64,000 nucleotides of DNA from Treponema sp. (GCA_014803985.1 JAAVAO010000042.1:9468-73467); one strand, 5' to 3'; shown: positions 26,923 through 37,558, counted from the first letter of the stretch. The notes: generated by a model not told the origin, from the letters alone. Made by a program: numbers and translations.

Positions 26923-29914
26923 CTAAAACGCCCGCATTGCCCGAACAGAACAAGCGTAGTTTTTTATAGTGCTACTACGGCTAGAGTCAGTTGATCGGAG
27001 ATTAACACAATACGCCAGATTAGCAACCTCGCTCCATGAGGACCAGATGCTCTCTGAAGAAATAATACTGACACCTTTATATATCTTGTCCGCCTCGTTA
27101 TTGTTCGGCAAGAACCACTCGCCAGCGTTCGTTGTGCTCGTGCTGTAATTCGCACATAACTTCGCCGCACAGTCTGCTGCCGTTGCACTTGCATGGTTCG
27201 GATGGTCAAGGATTGCCTGCGTGTTCGCATATCCCGCTCCGATGACGGATGAAGTTGTCACGTTACACCAGCCGCTGGATGTGCACGGACACCATACAGA
27301 GAGTCCAATCGTCTCTTTCGAGCATTCAAGGTAGTGGCAGGTCTTGTCGTTTACAGTGAAGCCATTCGAATCGTAATAGCACACCGCCCCGCCGCCCGGT
27401 CCCGTGTCGCGGAGCGCGTATTTTCTAATCAGCACGCCGTCCGCACCGTCAAGCGCGACCCTCCATTCCGTGCCGTCGGCTTGCGGCTTTACGGCGAATT
27501 TGCTGCAAATGCTGCCGTCTAGCGTCACACCATCACCCGCTGTCAAAACCTGCCTGTTCGCCGTGTAAGCGGAAGGCGTTATCGTGGCGACAGGGGTTGC
27601 GGCGGTGAGATCGCCTGTAATGCTGATTTTGGAAGTAGTGCCATTAAAAAAAATATCATTGCCATTTTCGACTTTTGCTGTGCCACTCATATTTAACTTG
27701 GAAGCAATGTCGAAGAACACGCCGTTGCCTCCATCTGTAGCATTGTTTCCACTGATCGTGCCGCCGTTCATTGTGATCGTGATAGAGGTACGAACAAAAA
27801 TTCCGCCACCACAAGTCGCATTGCATCCGCTGATAGTGCCGCCGTTCATTGTAAAATTGTTAGTTCCACCGTAAACTCCACCACCATAAGTCGCCGTATT
27901 TCCGCTTATCGTGCCGCCTTCCATCGTGAATGTATTTTCACTGCCTGTAACATAAACACCACCGCCGTACTTTGCCGTGCAGTCGCTGATTGTTCCGCCT
28001 TTCATCATGAACGCACCCCCACCAGAAACATAAACTCCGCCGCCATAGGAGCCCTCGGCTTTATTATTGCTGATTTCGCCGCCGCTCATTGTAAACGAAC
28101 TTCCACTGTCAACGACGTAAACGCCGCCACCGTAATTGTTCGCATTGTTGCCACTGATTGTGCCACCGTTCATTGTGAACTCGCCTCTATAAACATAAAC
28201 GCCGCCGCCAACTTGTGCATTGTTTTCGCTGATTGTGCCACCATCCATTGTAAACGTGCAAGATGAAGAGACGAAAACACCTCCTCCATAAGCCCCATTG
28301 CCTCCGCTGATAGTGCCGCTTTCCATCTCAAATGTGCTGCTACTAATATAAACATTACCGCCGTATCTATACGCTGTATCTGCTAATATGTTTTCGCTGA
28401 TTATTGCGGCACCTCTCATTGTAAATTTGCTAGAAGAAACATAAATACCGCCACCGGAATTCTTATCATCAGCAGAAGCACCCCCAACTTTGTTTCTGCT
28501 GATTGTGCCGCCATCCATTATGACCGTATCACCATTACGAACATAAATTCCGCCGCCGCGATAACTCTTTGTAATGTTTTCTTCAACTTTGCAATTTTTC
28601 ATATTAAGCGTGCCGCCAGAAACATAAATTCCTCCGCCAAACTCCCCCTCGCTTGAATTTCCACCCGTGATAGTGAGGTTTTCAAGCGTGAGGTTGAGCG
28701 TGCCGCTTGCAGGCCTTGCGTATATGACGCGCTTTCCGATGCCCTCAACGGTGGCAGTGCCGTCGCTGTCAAGCCTTGCGCCCGCGTCGAGCGTTGCAGT
28801 GCCAGAAAGCGGCTTTATCGTGAGCGTGAGATTTTCGTCGAGTGCGGAGAAGTCCGCCATGCCGTTAGTGCCGATGTATGTGGTGTCCGTAGCGGTGAGT
28901 GTTCCGTCAACGTAAATCGTGTATGCGCTTGAGCCATCGTTTATGGCGATGATTTTGTCAATTGCCTTTTGAATTGTTGCGAGCGGCGAGAGAAAGCTTC
29001 CCAAATTGTCATCGTTCGCCGTGGCACTGTCTTTGTAGTCCGAGCCATCGTACCAGCCGCCCGTGCCGCGAACGTACACCGTGGAAGAAATCATGCTTTG
29101 CGAAATTTCTTTTGCCGCGCCCTTTGCCAATCCGTCCCACGTGTCGGTACACAGTCCATTGAAAACGTTTATGTATTCAGAAAATACGCAGATGATTTCC
29201 TCGCTCTCACGAACTTTTTTCTTTACGGTAAAAGTCACTTGATACGCGTCGGCGGGAATTCCACTTGCGCTGACTATGTATGTATCAGAAGTGTCTTCGT
29301 CTTTTTCACAATGAAAGTTCGTGTTATTGATTTTAAGCGTACAATCATCAGGCACTTTTATTTTCAAGCTGACTGTGCCTTGTTCGCTGGACGAAAGCTC
29401 GATGGGCTCGCTCACATTGATTGCGTCGCCTTCTATTGCGCAGCCACCAATTTTTCCAGAAAGCAACGCGCCATTTCTGGAAAAATTGGTGGTGCTGTCT
29501 TCCGCCACAATATCCGATTTTATGAACGCGAATACTTCCAGAGTGAAAGTGCCTCTCGTATCTTCTGGTCTTTGGAATGAAAAGACCAATTTTACATTGC
29601 CATCTTCGCCATTAGTTTGTGTTCCCGGCTCGAAATTTTCGTTTTCAGGGGATTCATCATGATAAAGTAGCGCGGCATACACAAGTTCGGGGATTGTCGG
29701 CATCGCATGGCGCGACGCTCCGTTTGAAACGCAGGCAGCAACAGTCAGCGAGCCGCCTTTATCTTCTGTTTCAAAATACTCATACCCCCCCCCCACTTGT
29801 AATTTCCTGCGTCTTTTCGGAGAGCGTGTCCGTGCACGAACAAAGGAGCGCAATCGCCGTCAGCGCAAGGGGAATAATCCTATATCTTAATGAAATCGCC
29901 TTTCTCTTTTGCAT
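26923..29914 (-). CDS. Phase-variable Pmp-like lipoprotein, switched out of frame by a G10 tract
   Basis: The ATG at 29914 (GGAGG seven bases upstream) encodes a lipoprotein signal, MQKRKAISLRYRI then LTAIALLCSC, then hits ten G (29785-29794) and a stop (GGG GTA TGA). Removing one G, or adding two, joins this start to the 976-codon frame that begins just inside, giving about 996 residues. That frame has about a dozen Pmp-type repeats (FTMNGGTISGNNA, GGGVYV), forming a beta-helix, and a C-terminal Fib_succ/DUF1566-like domain (DTGPGGGAVCYYD, GEWFLPNNNEAD, SVRAMRAF). Predicted surface adhesin, OFF in this sequence. It lies between scpB and scpA, with dispersed repeats on its upstream side. Confidence 0.8.
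29785..29794 (-). repeat. G10 homopolymer controlling the Pmp-like lipoprotein
   Basis: Ten C on the plus strand, about 35 codons after the start and shortly after the lipobox. With ten G the leader frame ends at TGA; with nine or twelve it would enter the long beta-helix frame. Confidence 0.85.
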
Positions 29915-30077
29915 TGTGCTTCCTCCATAAAACGGTATCGATAACGTGGTGCAAATATCGCACGGTATTTTGTATCTCTCATTATTTTACAATAAAAATC
30001 TGTTTTGGCAAAGAGGTATTTTATACAGGTTCAGTACAAAACAACAATGCGGCATCTCGAAAGGCATTGCAACCTGA

Positions 30078-30124
30078 GGCGGAAGATACAGTGGTTTTTC
30101 AATTTTAATCTTTTACCTTCCGCC
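30078..30124 (-). repeat. Dispersed hairpin repeat, family A, inverted copy
   Basis: GGCGGAAG at the left end pairs with CTTCCGCC at the right. The minus-strand middle (GATTAAAATTGAAAAA) matches the copy at 58223-58269. It lies between the Pmp-like gene and scpA. Confidence 0.65.
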
Positions 30125-30183
30125 TTTCGTTTTATCCGCTACGCTGCCAAAACTGGCTAGAGAATTTATATCGGCACTCAACA

Positions 30184-30290
30184 GGGGTTTTAGGGGCTGT
30201 GCCCCTAGGGGAAGGGGTAGCGGACAAGGCACAAAGCGTAGCGGCGTGACTTGGAAGCGAGGGGAAGACTTTCCCCTCCTTGATTTCCTT
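30184..30290. repeat. Dispersed GC-rich repeat, family B, copy 1
   Basis: Contains GGGGCTGTGCCCC, then GAAGGGGTAGCG, and ends with the hairpin GAGGGGAAGACTTTCCCCTC. It is similar in order and sequence to 39141-39231. Confidence 0.6.
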
Positions 30291-30369
30291 TTTGGTAGAC
30301 AAAATAAATTGAAAGTAAAAAAACAAAACGGACGGCGAATGCAAATCCAATTATAACTGAAAGAGGAAT

Positions 30370-31128
30370 TTAAGCATTCGCCCCAAGTCTTTTGCAAATT
30401 TTTATGTCGCCAAAAAGACGGTTTTGGTAAATTGTTATCATTTTAAATTTTACCGCCTCTAAAATTGCCATAAAAGCGCAGATTATATCCATTTCATTCC
30501 CGACGCGCGTAATCAAATCAGTGAACATACATTCGTGCTTCTTTTCAAAAAGTTCGTTCATAAGGGTAATTTTTTCATTGACAGAAATTTCCTCGTACAT
30601 ATTCAAAATTTTCTCATTTGAATATTGGCTCACCATATTTTTGAAAAGTTTTTGCATTTGCTGCAACAAGTCCCACGTGTCAATTTGCTCCCATGCCCCT
30701 TCGTTTTCCTCGAACGGCAGAACACGTTGTATTTTGTTGCGCTCAAAATTCCATTCGGCAGTGTTTTCCTTTTCTTCCATCAATTCTGAAAGTCGCTTGA
30801 ATTTTTGATATTCAATCAATTTGTCCACAAGATCTTGTCGCGGATCTTCAATGTCTTCATCATCATATTTTATTTCAATGGGAAGAAGCATACGACTTTT
30901 CATATTCAACAGCATTGCCGCCCATTTATAAAAGTCGCTTAAATCCCGTAAGTCCGTTTGAACAGCATAGTCTAGATATTCAAGATACTGCTCTGTAATT
31001 TCTGCAATTGGAATGTCATAAATGTTGATTTCGCTTTTGTGAATTAAAAACCACAACAAATCAAGAGGACCTTCAAATTCGCCCGCTGCAAATCGTCTCT
31101 TTGTTTCATCCGCATTAACCATTTCCAT
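30370..31128 (-). CDS. scpA: Segregation and condensation protein A
   Basis: A 252-residue kleisin. The N-terminal hallmark FEGPLDLLWFLIHKSEINIYDIPI lies near residues 18-41, then LNMKSRMLLP, and a C-terminal winged-helix region (VTLMNELFEKKHECMF, FMAILEAVKFKM). It bridges the SMC heads with ScpB. The start could be M1 or M3 (MVNADE). folK lies about 70 bp upstream. Separation from scpB is unusual because the two are often adjacent. Confidence 0.93.
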   Translation of the reverse strand: MEMVNADETKRRFAAGEFEGPLDLLWFLIHKSEINIYDIPIAEITEQYLEYLDYAVQTDLRDLSDFYKWAAMLLNMKSRMLLPIEIKYDDEDIEDPRQDLVDKLIEYQKFKRLSELMEEKENTAEWNFERNKIQRVLPFEENEGAWEQIDTWDLLQQMQKLFKNMVSQYSNEKILNMYEEISVNEKITLMNELFEKKHECMFTDLITRVGNEMDIICAFMAILEAVKFKMITIYQNRLFGDIKICKRLGANA

Positions 31129-31197
31129 AATAGACCCCGCCTTTTTTTGCTAAAGGATTACAGTAGTCTTTCAGGCACGGCAAAAAACAACATCCAT

Positions 31198-31764
31198 CTA
31201 GAACTTCAGCGATTGTGACTGAAAGCACTCTTTTTCAAGACGGCTAAAGCGTTGCTGAACTTCACAGGAACACTTGCGCACACCTTGATCGGGAAGTTTT
31301 CCCACTAACTTCCTCATTTCTTCCTTTTTATTAAAATCGGCAGATTTCTCCAAAATCTCAAGCAAAGGAACAAGAACAAATTGTCTTTCTCTCATTCGCG
31401 GGTGAGGGAGGATAAGGCGATCTGTATTCATTTTTACAACGCCAAATTCCTCTATGTCTATGTCAAGCGGGCGCGGACCAAACCGCTGCTCTTCATTTCT
31501 ATTCCGTCCAAACTCCGCCTCTATTGCATTGACCGTTTCAAGCAATTCAAGCGGAGATACATTTTCTGAAACAAAACCACATACAATGAGATTAAAAAAA
31601 TTCTCTTGCGCCTCATAATACATCGGCCGCGTTTCATACACAGACGAGAAAATCGCCCCTTCTAAAATCCTTTCAAGGCGCGCTGATGCAGCGGCAAGGA
31701 TTTCTAAAGGAGACATACTTTTATAGTTTGTATTTGAGCCCAGCCCCAAAACAACATTTGTCAT
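31198..31764 (-). CDS. folK: 2-amino-4-hydroxy-6-hydroxymethyldihydropteridine pyrophosphokinase
   Basis: A 188-residue HPPK of folate synthesis; it transfers pyrophosphate from ATP to the pterin alcohol. The signature FGPRPLDIDIEEFG is present, followed by LILPHPRMRERQFVLVPL, with LGLGSN at the N-terminus. The ATG at 31764 shares one base with the recA stop (TGATG), so translation is coupled. About 30 C-terminal residues extend past the usual end. Confidence 0.92.
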   Translation of the reverse strand: MTNVVLGLGSNTNYKSMSPLEILAAASARLERILEGAIFSSVYETRPMYYEAQENFFNLIVCGFVSENVSPLELLETVNAIEAEFGRNRNEEQRFGPRPLDIDIEEFGVVKMNTDRLILPHPRMRERQFVLVPLLEILEKSADFNKKEEMRKLVGKLPDQGVRKCSCEVQQRFSRLEKECFQSQSLKF

Positions 31765-32969
31765 CAAAACAACGCTTCTTTTGCAGAGGAATCGGAAGCA
31801 CCTTTAGAAGTGGCATTTTCGGCTGAAGAATCCGACTTAACGCTTGCGGACTTTGCAGAAGGTTTTGTAGAATCAATGGTCTCTGCTTTCTCATCCTTTT
31901 TGGGTTTCGGTTTTTCTTCGCGTTTAATTGGGTTGCCCTCTTTATCACGCAATATCTGTCCAGGGAAAATCATATCGCGAAGTTGTTTTTCAAGATTTGC
32001 AGCATATTCGGGGTCTCTTTCTATAAATGCAACTGCGTTTTCGTGTCCCTGCCCCACTTTTACTTCACCTTGTGTAAACCACGCGCCTTTTTTATCGATA
32101 ATCCCATGCTTTACCGCAGAATCCAAAAGACTTGCGTATTTGTTAATTCCTTTTCCAAAGTAAATGTCAAGTTCCGTCTTGCGAAATGGAGGGGCAACTT
32201 TGTTTTTTACGATTTTTACACGCACTCGGTTTCCAACTGCATCTTCATCGCCCTTTCCCTCAATTGATTCAGTGCGTCGAATTTCAATGCGAACAGAAGT
32301 GTAAAATTTCAACGCTTGTCCGCCAGTCGTTGTCTCAGGGTTTCCAAACATAACTCCTATTTTCATACGAATTTGGTTGATAAAAATAATCACGCAGTTG
32401 CTTTTTCCAACTATCGCAGTGAGTTTTCTCAACGCCTGGCTCATAAGACGCGCCTGAATACCCATTTGTGCGTCTCCCATATCGCCTTCAATTTCCTTTT
32501 GGGGAGTCAATGCCGCCACCGAATCCACAACAATTATGTCAACTGCACCACTTCTCACAAGGCTTTCTGTAATTTCAAGAGCCTGTTCACCGCTATCAGG
32601 CTGACTCACCCACAAGTCATCTATATTCACGCCGAGATTTTTTGCATAAACAGGATCAAGCGCATGCTCCGCATCCACGAACGCGGCAATTCCTCCCAGT
32701 TTTTGAGCCTCTGCCACTGCATGCAGTGCAAGCGTAGTCTTTCCAGAACTTTCAGGTCCGTACATTTCAATAATTCTACCGCGCGGGTAGCCACCAATTC
32801 CTAACGCTTCATCAAGCATAATGGAGCCTGACGGAATAACATTTGCTCCTGCAATATCGCCTTGAGTTCCCAGTTTCATCAAAGAACCCTGTCCGTATTG
32901 CTTTTCAATTTGAAGCCGCGCCGCCTCAAGAGCCTTTAATTTTTCTGCCATATCAACAGAAGAAGCCAT
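31764..32969 (-). CDS. recA: Recombinase RecA
   Basis: A 401-residue recombinase for homologous repair. Walker A is GPESSGKTT (near residue 70), with [11 protein letters not shown], Walker [11 protein letters not shown], the L2 region [17 protein letters not shown] and the [19 protein letters not shown] stretch. The C-terminal tail (about 50 residues) is unusually rich in Lys, Ser and Ala and longer than in E. coli (352 residues). GGGAGG precedes the ATG. The leader carries two hairpins. It forms an operon with folK. Confidence 0.97.
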   Translation of the reverse strand: MASSVDMAEKLKALEAARLQIEKQYGQGSLMKLGTQGDIAGANVIPSGSIMLDEALGIGGYPRGRIIEMYGPESSGKTTLALHAVAEAQKLGGIAAFVDAEHALDPVYAKNLGVNIDDLWVSQPDSGEQALEITESLVRSGAVDIIVVDSVAALTPQKEIEGDMGDAQMGIQARLMSQALRKLTAIVGKSNCVIIFINQIRMKIGVMFGNPETTTGGQALKFYTSVRIEIRRTESIEGKGDEDAVGNRVRVKIVKNKVAPPFRKTELDIYFGKGINKYASLLDSAVKHGIIDKKGAWFTQGEVKVGQGHENAVAFIERDPEYAANLEKQLRDMIFPGQILRDKEGNPIKREEKPKPKKDEKAETIDSTKPSAKSASVKSDSSAENATSKGASDSSAKEALF

Positions 32970-32985
32970 ACTACCTCCCGTAAAA

Positions 32986-33036
32986 TCAAAGGGAATTAAC
33001 GTTCACCTTTGACTTTTAACGTGCGCAATAACGCAC
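32986..33036 (-). promoter_or_regulatory. Two stem-loops in the recA leader
   Basis: TCAAAGG at 32986-32992 pairs with CCTTTGA at 33006-33012 just before the recA Shine-Dalgarno, with TTTT after it on the coding strand. A second hairpin, GTGCG/CGCAC, lies at 33021-33036. They could be an attenuator or an operator for a damage regulator. No LexA gene is in the window. Confidence 0.4.
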
Positions 33037-33224
33037 AAATCCATTACATCATTTTTTCATTTTCTATATAGTATATAGTATTTTTCAAGCAAAAAACTGA
33101 AGTTTTTCACCTCTTTTTTTAATTTTTCTCAAAAAAATAATTCTTCATTGTTGCAAAGTCCTTTCTACGTGCACTGCGCAATAGAAATTAAAAAACAAAT
33201 CTTTTGAAATCCACGGACCAAACA

Positions 33225-34331
33225 TCAATCCTTGACACTTTGATATATATGCCTTCCCGCAAGATACAGTTTTCCGCCATCGGAGGAGATTTTCCCTAAA
33301 ACACGAACCGGCTTATCGGGAGAAATCACGGGCGAAACTGAAAACCTAACCGGCACAATTCCTTCTATCACTGGAGTGTCCAATGACTCATAGCCAACTA
33401 ACAAGTTAAAAGAATAACTGGTATCTGTTTTCGTCACGTTTGAAATTCGTCCCGACCACACAACCCAACAATCAAGATACAATGCGCTTTCTTTTTCAAC
33501 AGACTTAAAACTCGGACTATCGCGGATAGTGTCAAAAGTTGGCTCTGAAAAATAGTCCATTAAAAGGCGAGCCTTTCTTTTCACTGCAACAGAAGCGTTT
33601 GAGTTCAAAATACGATTTATTTCCACTTGCGCCAAGTTATCTCTATATTGCTGAAAATATTTTTGAGCCTTTTCATAGGCTTCAGAAACTTCAGGCGTCG
33701 TAAGAATATACGAAAATGCACCGGATGACAAATCTCCCTCCAATGCATTCTTTTGTTCATCGACAGTAAGAACCAATGCACTTAAATCGGCACGAGATGA
33801 ACGAGGCTGTTTTTTATAGGAAACAACGCCAAGCGCAATAAAACAGCCCAAAACACACGCAACAACAGGAGCAATGCATCCCATAATTTTATAGGGGTTT
33901 GCTCCAAGCGGAGGATAAAACTGCTCTATTTTTCCTGTATCAATCCAGCGACAAATTATGCTAAAATCACCATGATTAATGCGTATAAATTCCAACGCAT
34001 CGCGCGCAGTTTTATTTTCAGGCGAACCATCCAAAACTTCAATATAGTAGTTAATTGCAAAATCTGTTTTTCCCCGCCTCAAAAAAATCGCCGCCTGCCC
34101 TAAAAGAAGCTGTGTGCTAGAAAGTTTTGGAAGCGTTGTTTTTCGCGCCCTATTGTAATATTCCGAAGCCGCCCCTATATCCCCTGCATAAAGACACGCC
34201 GTTCCTAATGTGAGATAATAGTCAAAATCATCCACATAGGTTTTTATACGACTTTCCAAAAGGTTAATCGCCTTGTCAAATCGTCTATAGCGCATAAAAT
34301 TTTTGGCTTCTGTTATTGCATCACGGGCCAT
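33225..34331 (-). CDS. TPR protein with a central membrane helix
   Basis: A 368-residue protein. About residues 1-130 form TPR-like helix pairs (FDKAINLLESRI, YDYYLTLGTACLYAGDIGAA-like, LLGQAAIFLRRGKTDFAINYY). A single membrane segment follows (IMGCIAPVVACVLGCFIALGVVSY, about 149-172). The distal 190 residues end in a beta-rich part (PVRVLGKISSDGGKLYLAGRHIYQ). The cytoplasmic TPR plus outer domain resembles proteins organising envelope complexes. It follows the 421-residue exported protein by 3 bp, so the pair is coupled. No named family recognised. Confidence 0.75.
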   Translation of the reverse strand: MARDAITEAKNFMRYRRFDKAINLLESRIKTYVDDFDYYLTLGTACLYAGDIGAASEYYNRARKTTLPKLSSTQLLLGQAAIFLRRGKTDFAINYYIEVLDGSPENKTARDALEFIRINHGDFSIICRWIDTGKIEQFYPPLGANPYKIMGCIAPVVACVLGCFIALGVVSYKKQPRSSRADLSALVLTVDEQKNALEGDLSSGAFSYILTTPEVSEAYEKAQKYFQQYRDNLAQVEINRILNSNASVAVKRKARLLMDYFSEPTFDTIRDSPSFKSVEKESALYLDCWVVWSGRISNVTKTDTSYSFNLLVGYESLDTPVIEGIVPVRFSVSPVISPDKPVRVLGKISSDGGKLYLAGRHIYQSVKD

Positions 34332-34334
34332 TTT

Positions 34335-35600
34335 CTACATTTGCCTCAGCTTTTCAAGGATTAAATCTAACTCCGCATTCAACATCATCAGTTCGGAGCG
34401 ATCCACCATTTGAGAATTATTTTCAAGAGCATTTATTCTATCAATAAGACTTTGTATGTATTCACGGCTTAACTTTTCAGGATCAATATAGATTTGCGAT
34501 GAACTGCCCCCGGCTTTTACTTTCTGTTCAGGCACATACGAAGCCTCTTTTTCGTCAGAATGCAAGGATGCCTGCCATTCAATAAATTTTTCACCCTGTG
34601 GAATTTCGCCCGCTGTAGCAACCGCTATATAATACACAAACGACACCTCCTCTTCAGGAGAAAGCATCACATCCGCCCAGTTTATGCAAACACTGGAATT
34701 GTTATATGAAACAACAGAATCAAAATTTTTTGCTCCATACACATTGGGAATCCAAGTCGGCATAGAAAGCAAATCTTTGTTTGCAAGAGAAACGACATTT
34801 GGAACCGTAATATCTGCCCCGTACAGTAAAATTTGCATGGAAGCCGTATCATTGCCAGAGATAATCCACTTTGCAGAATCGAATTTTTGAAACTGCATTT
34901 CCTTATTTATTTCTTTGCTATCAGCAGTGGAAAAGTGAGGGCCTTTTTGCTCCCCGAGGCACGTGTCAAAAACGGTTTTTAAAGAGAATGTATCCGCCTT
35001 TTTTCCCACATTCAAAACACTTGCGGTAATTTTCAACATATCTTTTTGTTCTCCAGGATATGATGAAATACATTCATAGGTCAATAAAACACACGCAACT
35101 TTTGGAATTGAATACATCATCTGAGCGCAGTTTTCAATTTTTCTTGCTCCAACAAGCACCCCTATATTGTTCGTGAGTTTGAAGTCTTTTTTGCCGACTC
35201 GCAGTGCATAAAAAGAGGAAGTAAATTCATCGTTTCCTGAAAGAAGCGGAATTGACTTTTCATTGTCAAGAGCATACAGTTGAAAACTTCCAAGCGCTCC
35301 TTTCATCAAGATTTTCACCTTTCCATCTGAAACTTCAATCGTTTTTGAACTGAAAGCCGTTTCCTTATCACCAGAACTCACATTGTTTTTTTTCTCTGCT
35401 TCTTCCGCCTTTTTTTTTGCTTTGTTTGCAGCCCGCTCCGCTTTTTTCAATTTCGCTTTTGAATCAGAAACGTTATTTTGACCATCAGATACAATAAAAA
35501 CGTCCGATGCATTTGTTGGAACGGCATACATACAAGGACAGAGCAATAACACAAGAGAAAAAACAACTGTCAAAAGAACACATTTTTTTACAACCTTCAT
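34335..35600 (-). CDS. Exported protein of unknown function with coiled-coil segments
   Basis: A 421-residue protein with a Sec signal peptide (KKCVLLTVVFSLVLLLCPCMYA). A Lys/Ala/Glu-rich helical stretch (KAERAANKAKKKAEEAEKK, about 55-73) precedes a long beta-rich central region. A C-terminal helix follows (IQSLIDRINALENNSQMV, LMMLNAELDLILEKLRQM), probably a coiled coil. No conserved catalytic motif was recognised. It lies between two TPR-type genes in the same direction with gaps of 3 and 16 bp, so probably one envelope operon. Confidence 0.72.
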   Translation of the reverse strand: MKVVKKCVLLTVVFSLVLLLCPCMYAVPTNASDVFIVSDGQNNVSDSKAKLKKAERAANKAKKKAEEAEKKNNVSSGDKETAFSSKTIEVSDGKVKILMKGALGSFQLYALDNEKSIPLLSGNDEFTSSFYALRVGKKDFKLTNNIGVLVGARKIENCAQMMYSIPKVACVLLTYECISSYPGEQKDMLKITASVLNVGKKADTFSLKTVFDTCLGEQKGPHFSTADSKEINKEMQFQKFDSAKWIISGNDTASMQILLYGADITVPNVVSLANKDLLSMPTWIPNVYGAKNFDSVVSYNNSSVCINWADVMLSPEEEVSFVYYIAVATAGEIPQGEKFIEWQASLHSDEKEASYVPEQKVKAGGSSSQIYIDPEKLSREYIQSLIDRINALENNSQMVDRSELMMLNAELDLILEKLRQM

Positions 35601-35616
35601 AAACTGCCATCCCGTC

Positions 35617-36519
35617 CTATTTTAACCCAGAAGCCTTTTTCTCATACAACTCTTGAGTTTGAATAGCCTTTTCCTTTAATTCAAGAAGCATTCGGTCATA
35701 CCTCGATTTTTCAGTATCCCCTGTATTTTGCGTTGCTAAATCCAAGCGTGATTGCAAATCGCTTTTCTCCTCTTCCAAATGAGAGATCTTCTTTTGCAGG
35801 TTGGCATTTACATGTTGCGCTTCTCGAAGACGTTTTTGCATTTCAGCAAGATTTTCAGCCTCACTCAACCTTACCTGTCTTTCATACTCTTCGCGGGCGG
35901 CAAGATACTCCTCCCCCGTTTCCTTGAGAAGATACAGAAGTTTTTCCTCACGAGCATATTGCGCAATAGTTTCAAGCCGATATTGAGCGGCAGAAGCCTT
36001 TGCATCCGTTAAAAATTCGCTTACAATTCTTGAATACAACAGTTTTGCATCGGCATAGTTATACCCCGCAAAAAATGACTCCGCCACCCAAAACAATGCA
36101 GATGCATACATTTCATGCTCAGGATATTGATGGCAAAAATCACTTAAAACCAAGACAGAACGATCATACTCTCCTATGCAAAAAAGTGCCCTTCCCTGAT
36201 GATACAGTATGTATGAAATGTACTGGCTATCTGAAAACTCACGCATAAAAGTTTCGCAATCTTGAAAAGCAGCCTTATACTCGCCTGCGTACATTTCCGC
36301 TGTAATCAGCATGTAAAGTGTATCGGCGTTAAAATTTTCAGGATATGAAACGGCACGGCGAAGCATAAACACTGCCGACATCCACTCACCACCCTTGAAT
36401 GCATTAGTTCCCTGCACAAAAGCCGCAGATGCAATACTTTGATCTGCAACCTGCGAGAAAACAGGAACGCTCAAAAAGAAAGCGATGAAAAATGCCACAC
36501 TTTTAAAATTTCTTCGCAT
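35617..36519 (-). CDS. Exported TPR protein with C-terminal coiled coil
   Basis: A 300-residue protein with an N-terminal signal peptide (KSVAFFIAFFLSVPVFSQ). TPR-like repeats run from about 30 to 190 (AFVQGTNAFKGGEWMSAVFMLRRA, YHQGRALFCIGEYDRSVLVL, FWVAESFFAGYNYADAKLLY). A long charged coiled coil fills about 205-300 (LSEAENLAEMQKRLREAQHV). It resembles BamD/YbgF-type proteins, with the coiled coil at the other end. First gene of the three-gene envelope cluster after rpe. Confidence 0.75.
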   Translation of the reverse strand: MRRNFKSVAFFIAFFLSVPVFSQVADQSIASAAFVQGTNAFKGGEWMSAVFMLRRAVSYPENFNADTLYMLITAEMYAGEYKAAFQDCETFMREFSDSQYISYILYHQGRALFCIGEYDRSVLVLSDFCHQYPEHEMYASALFWVAESFFAGYNYADAKLLYSRIVSEFLTDAKASAAQYRLETIAQYAREEKLLYLLKETGEEYLAAREEYERQVRLSEAENLAEMQKRLREAQHVNANLQKKISHLEEEKSDLQSRLDLATQNTGDTEKSRYDRMLLELKEKAIQTQELYEKKASGLK

Positions 36520-36581
36520 TACATTACCTCTATTAAAAAATCTGCATGGGCAAACTATTTAAAAATGACACGGATGCCATT

Positions 36582-37202
36582 TTAAATGTCTCCTTTAAAA
36601 AATGCAGAGCCAGAAACCGCTATGTCCGCCCCGGAAGCAATAACATCTGGAAGCGTAGATGAATTCACCCCTCCATCAACTGACACTTTAAAATCAAGTG
36701 ACAGCTCTTTTCGCAACGCTACAAGACGCTCAACTTTTTTCAAACAAGATGGAATAATTTTTTGCCCGCCAAAACCTGGATTTACCGTCATCACCAAAAC
36801 CAAATCCACATACTCCAAAAGTTCCTGTATTGCAGACACAGGAGTTGCCGGAACAATTGAGACTCCCGCCTTTTTTCCAAGACCGTGAATTTGCTGAATC
36901 AATCTGTGAGAATGCACGCATGCTTCATGATGAAAGGTAATCCAGTCCGCGCCACTTTCCGCAAAACTTTCCACTTGCGCCTCAGGCCTTTCAATCATAA
37001 GATGCACATCAAAAGGCAATGCCGTATGCGAGCGCAATGACTTCACCACAGGCTGTCCAAATGTGATTTGAGGAACAAAAAGCCCATCCATAACATCAAT
37101 ATGAACCATTGCAGCATCTGCACTTTCAATCTTATTTATAGCCCCCTTTAAGTCGGCAAAATCTGCACTAAGCAAAGACGGCGCAAGCATAATACTTTTC
37201 AT
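36582..37202 (-). CDS. rpe: Ribulose-phosphate 3-epimerase
   Basis: A 206-residue TIM-barrel enzyme interconverting ribulose 5-phosphate and xylulose 5-phosphate in the pentose phosphate pathway. Motifs: LAPSLLSADFADL at the start, HIDVMDGLFVPQITFG, DVHLMIERPE, VLVMTVNPGFGGQ and VDGGVNSSTL, including the metal ligands His and Asp. Slightly short of the usual 215-225 residues at the C-terminus. A 62-bp gap separates it from the exported TPR gene downstream. Confidence 0.94.
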   Translation of the reverse strand: MKSIMLAPSLLSADFADLKGAINKIESADAAMVHIDVMDGLFVPQITFGQPVVKSLRSHTALPFDVHLMIERPEAQVESFAESGADWITFHHEACVHSHRLIQQIHGLGKKAGVSIVPATPVSAIQELLEYVDLVLVMTVNPGFGGQKIIPSCLKKVERLVALRKELSLDFKVSVDGGVNSSTLPDVIASGADIAVSGSAFFKGDI

Positions 37203-37558
37203 TATATACTTATAATAACAAAAGAAAGAAGGATTGTAAACTGATTTTTACGGACGAAGATTTTATGATTTAGATCAAAATTTTTGCAGGCAAAGCTATT
37301 TTTCTTTTTATAATAAAATCCATATCTCTATCTTACTGGACAAATCCAATTTTCAGCGGCTAGTTGCAACGTGCCAATGAACAGAAACAAATAGACAGAA
37401 TAATGCAACTAGTTATGGAGTTTATATCAGTGAGCAACTTTTTTCCCTGAGATGATTGATTCGGTCGCCCGCAGAATCAGCAGAACTTGTAATGACGAGA
37501 GAACACAACAGAGGCTTTCTGAAGTGCGTTCTCTCTAGTTTAATAGTAAAAGAAGTGA
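37203..37558. other. Intergenic region without recognised genes
   Basis: AT-rich DNA upstream of rpe and downstream of the XRE gene. It must hold the rpe promoter. I see no gene, strong hairpin or repeat. Confidence 0.4.
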
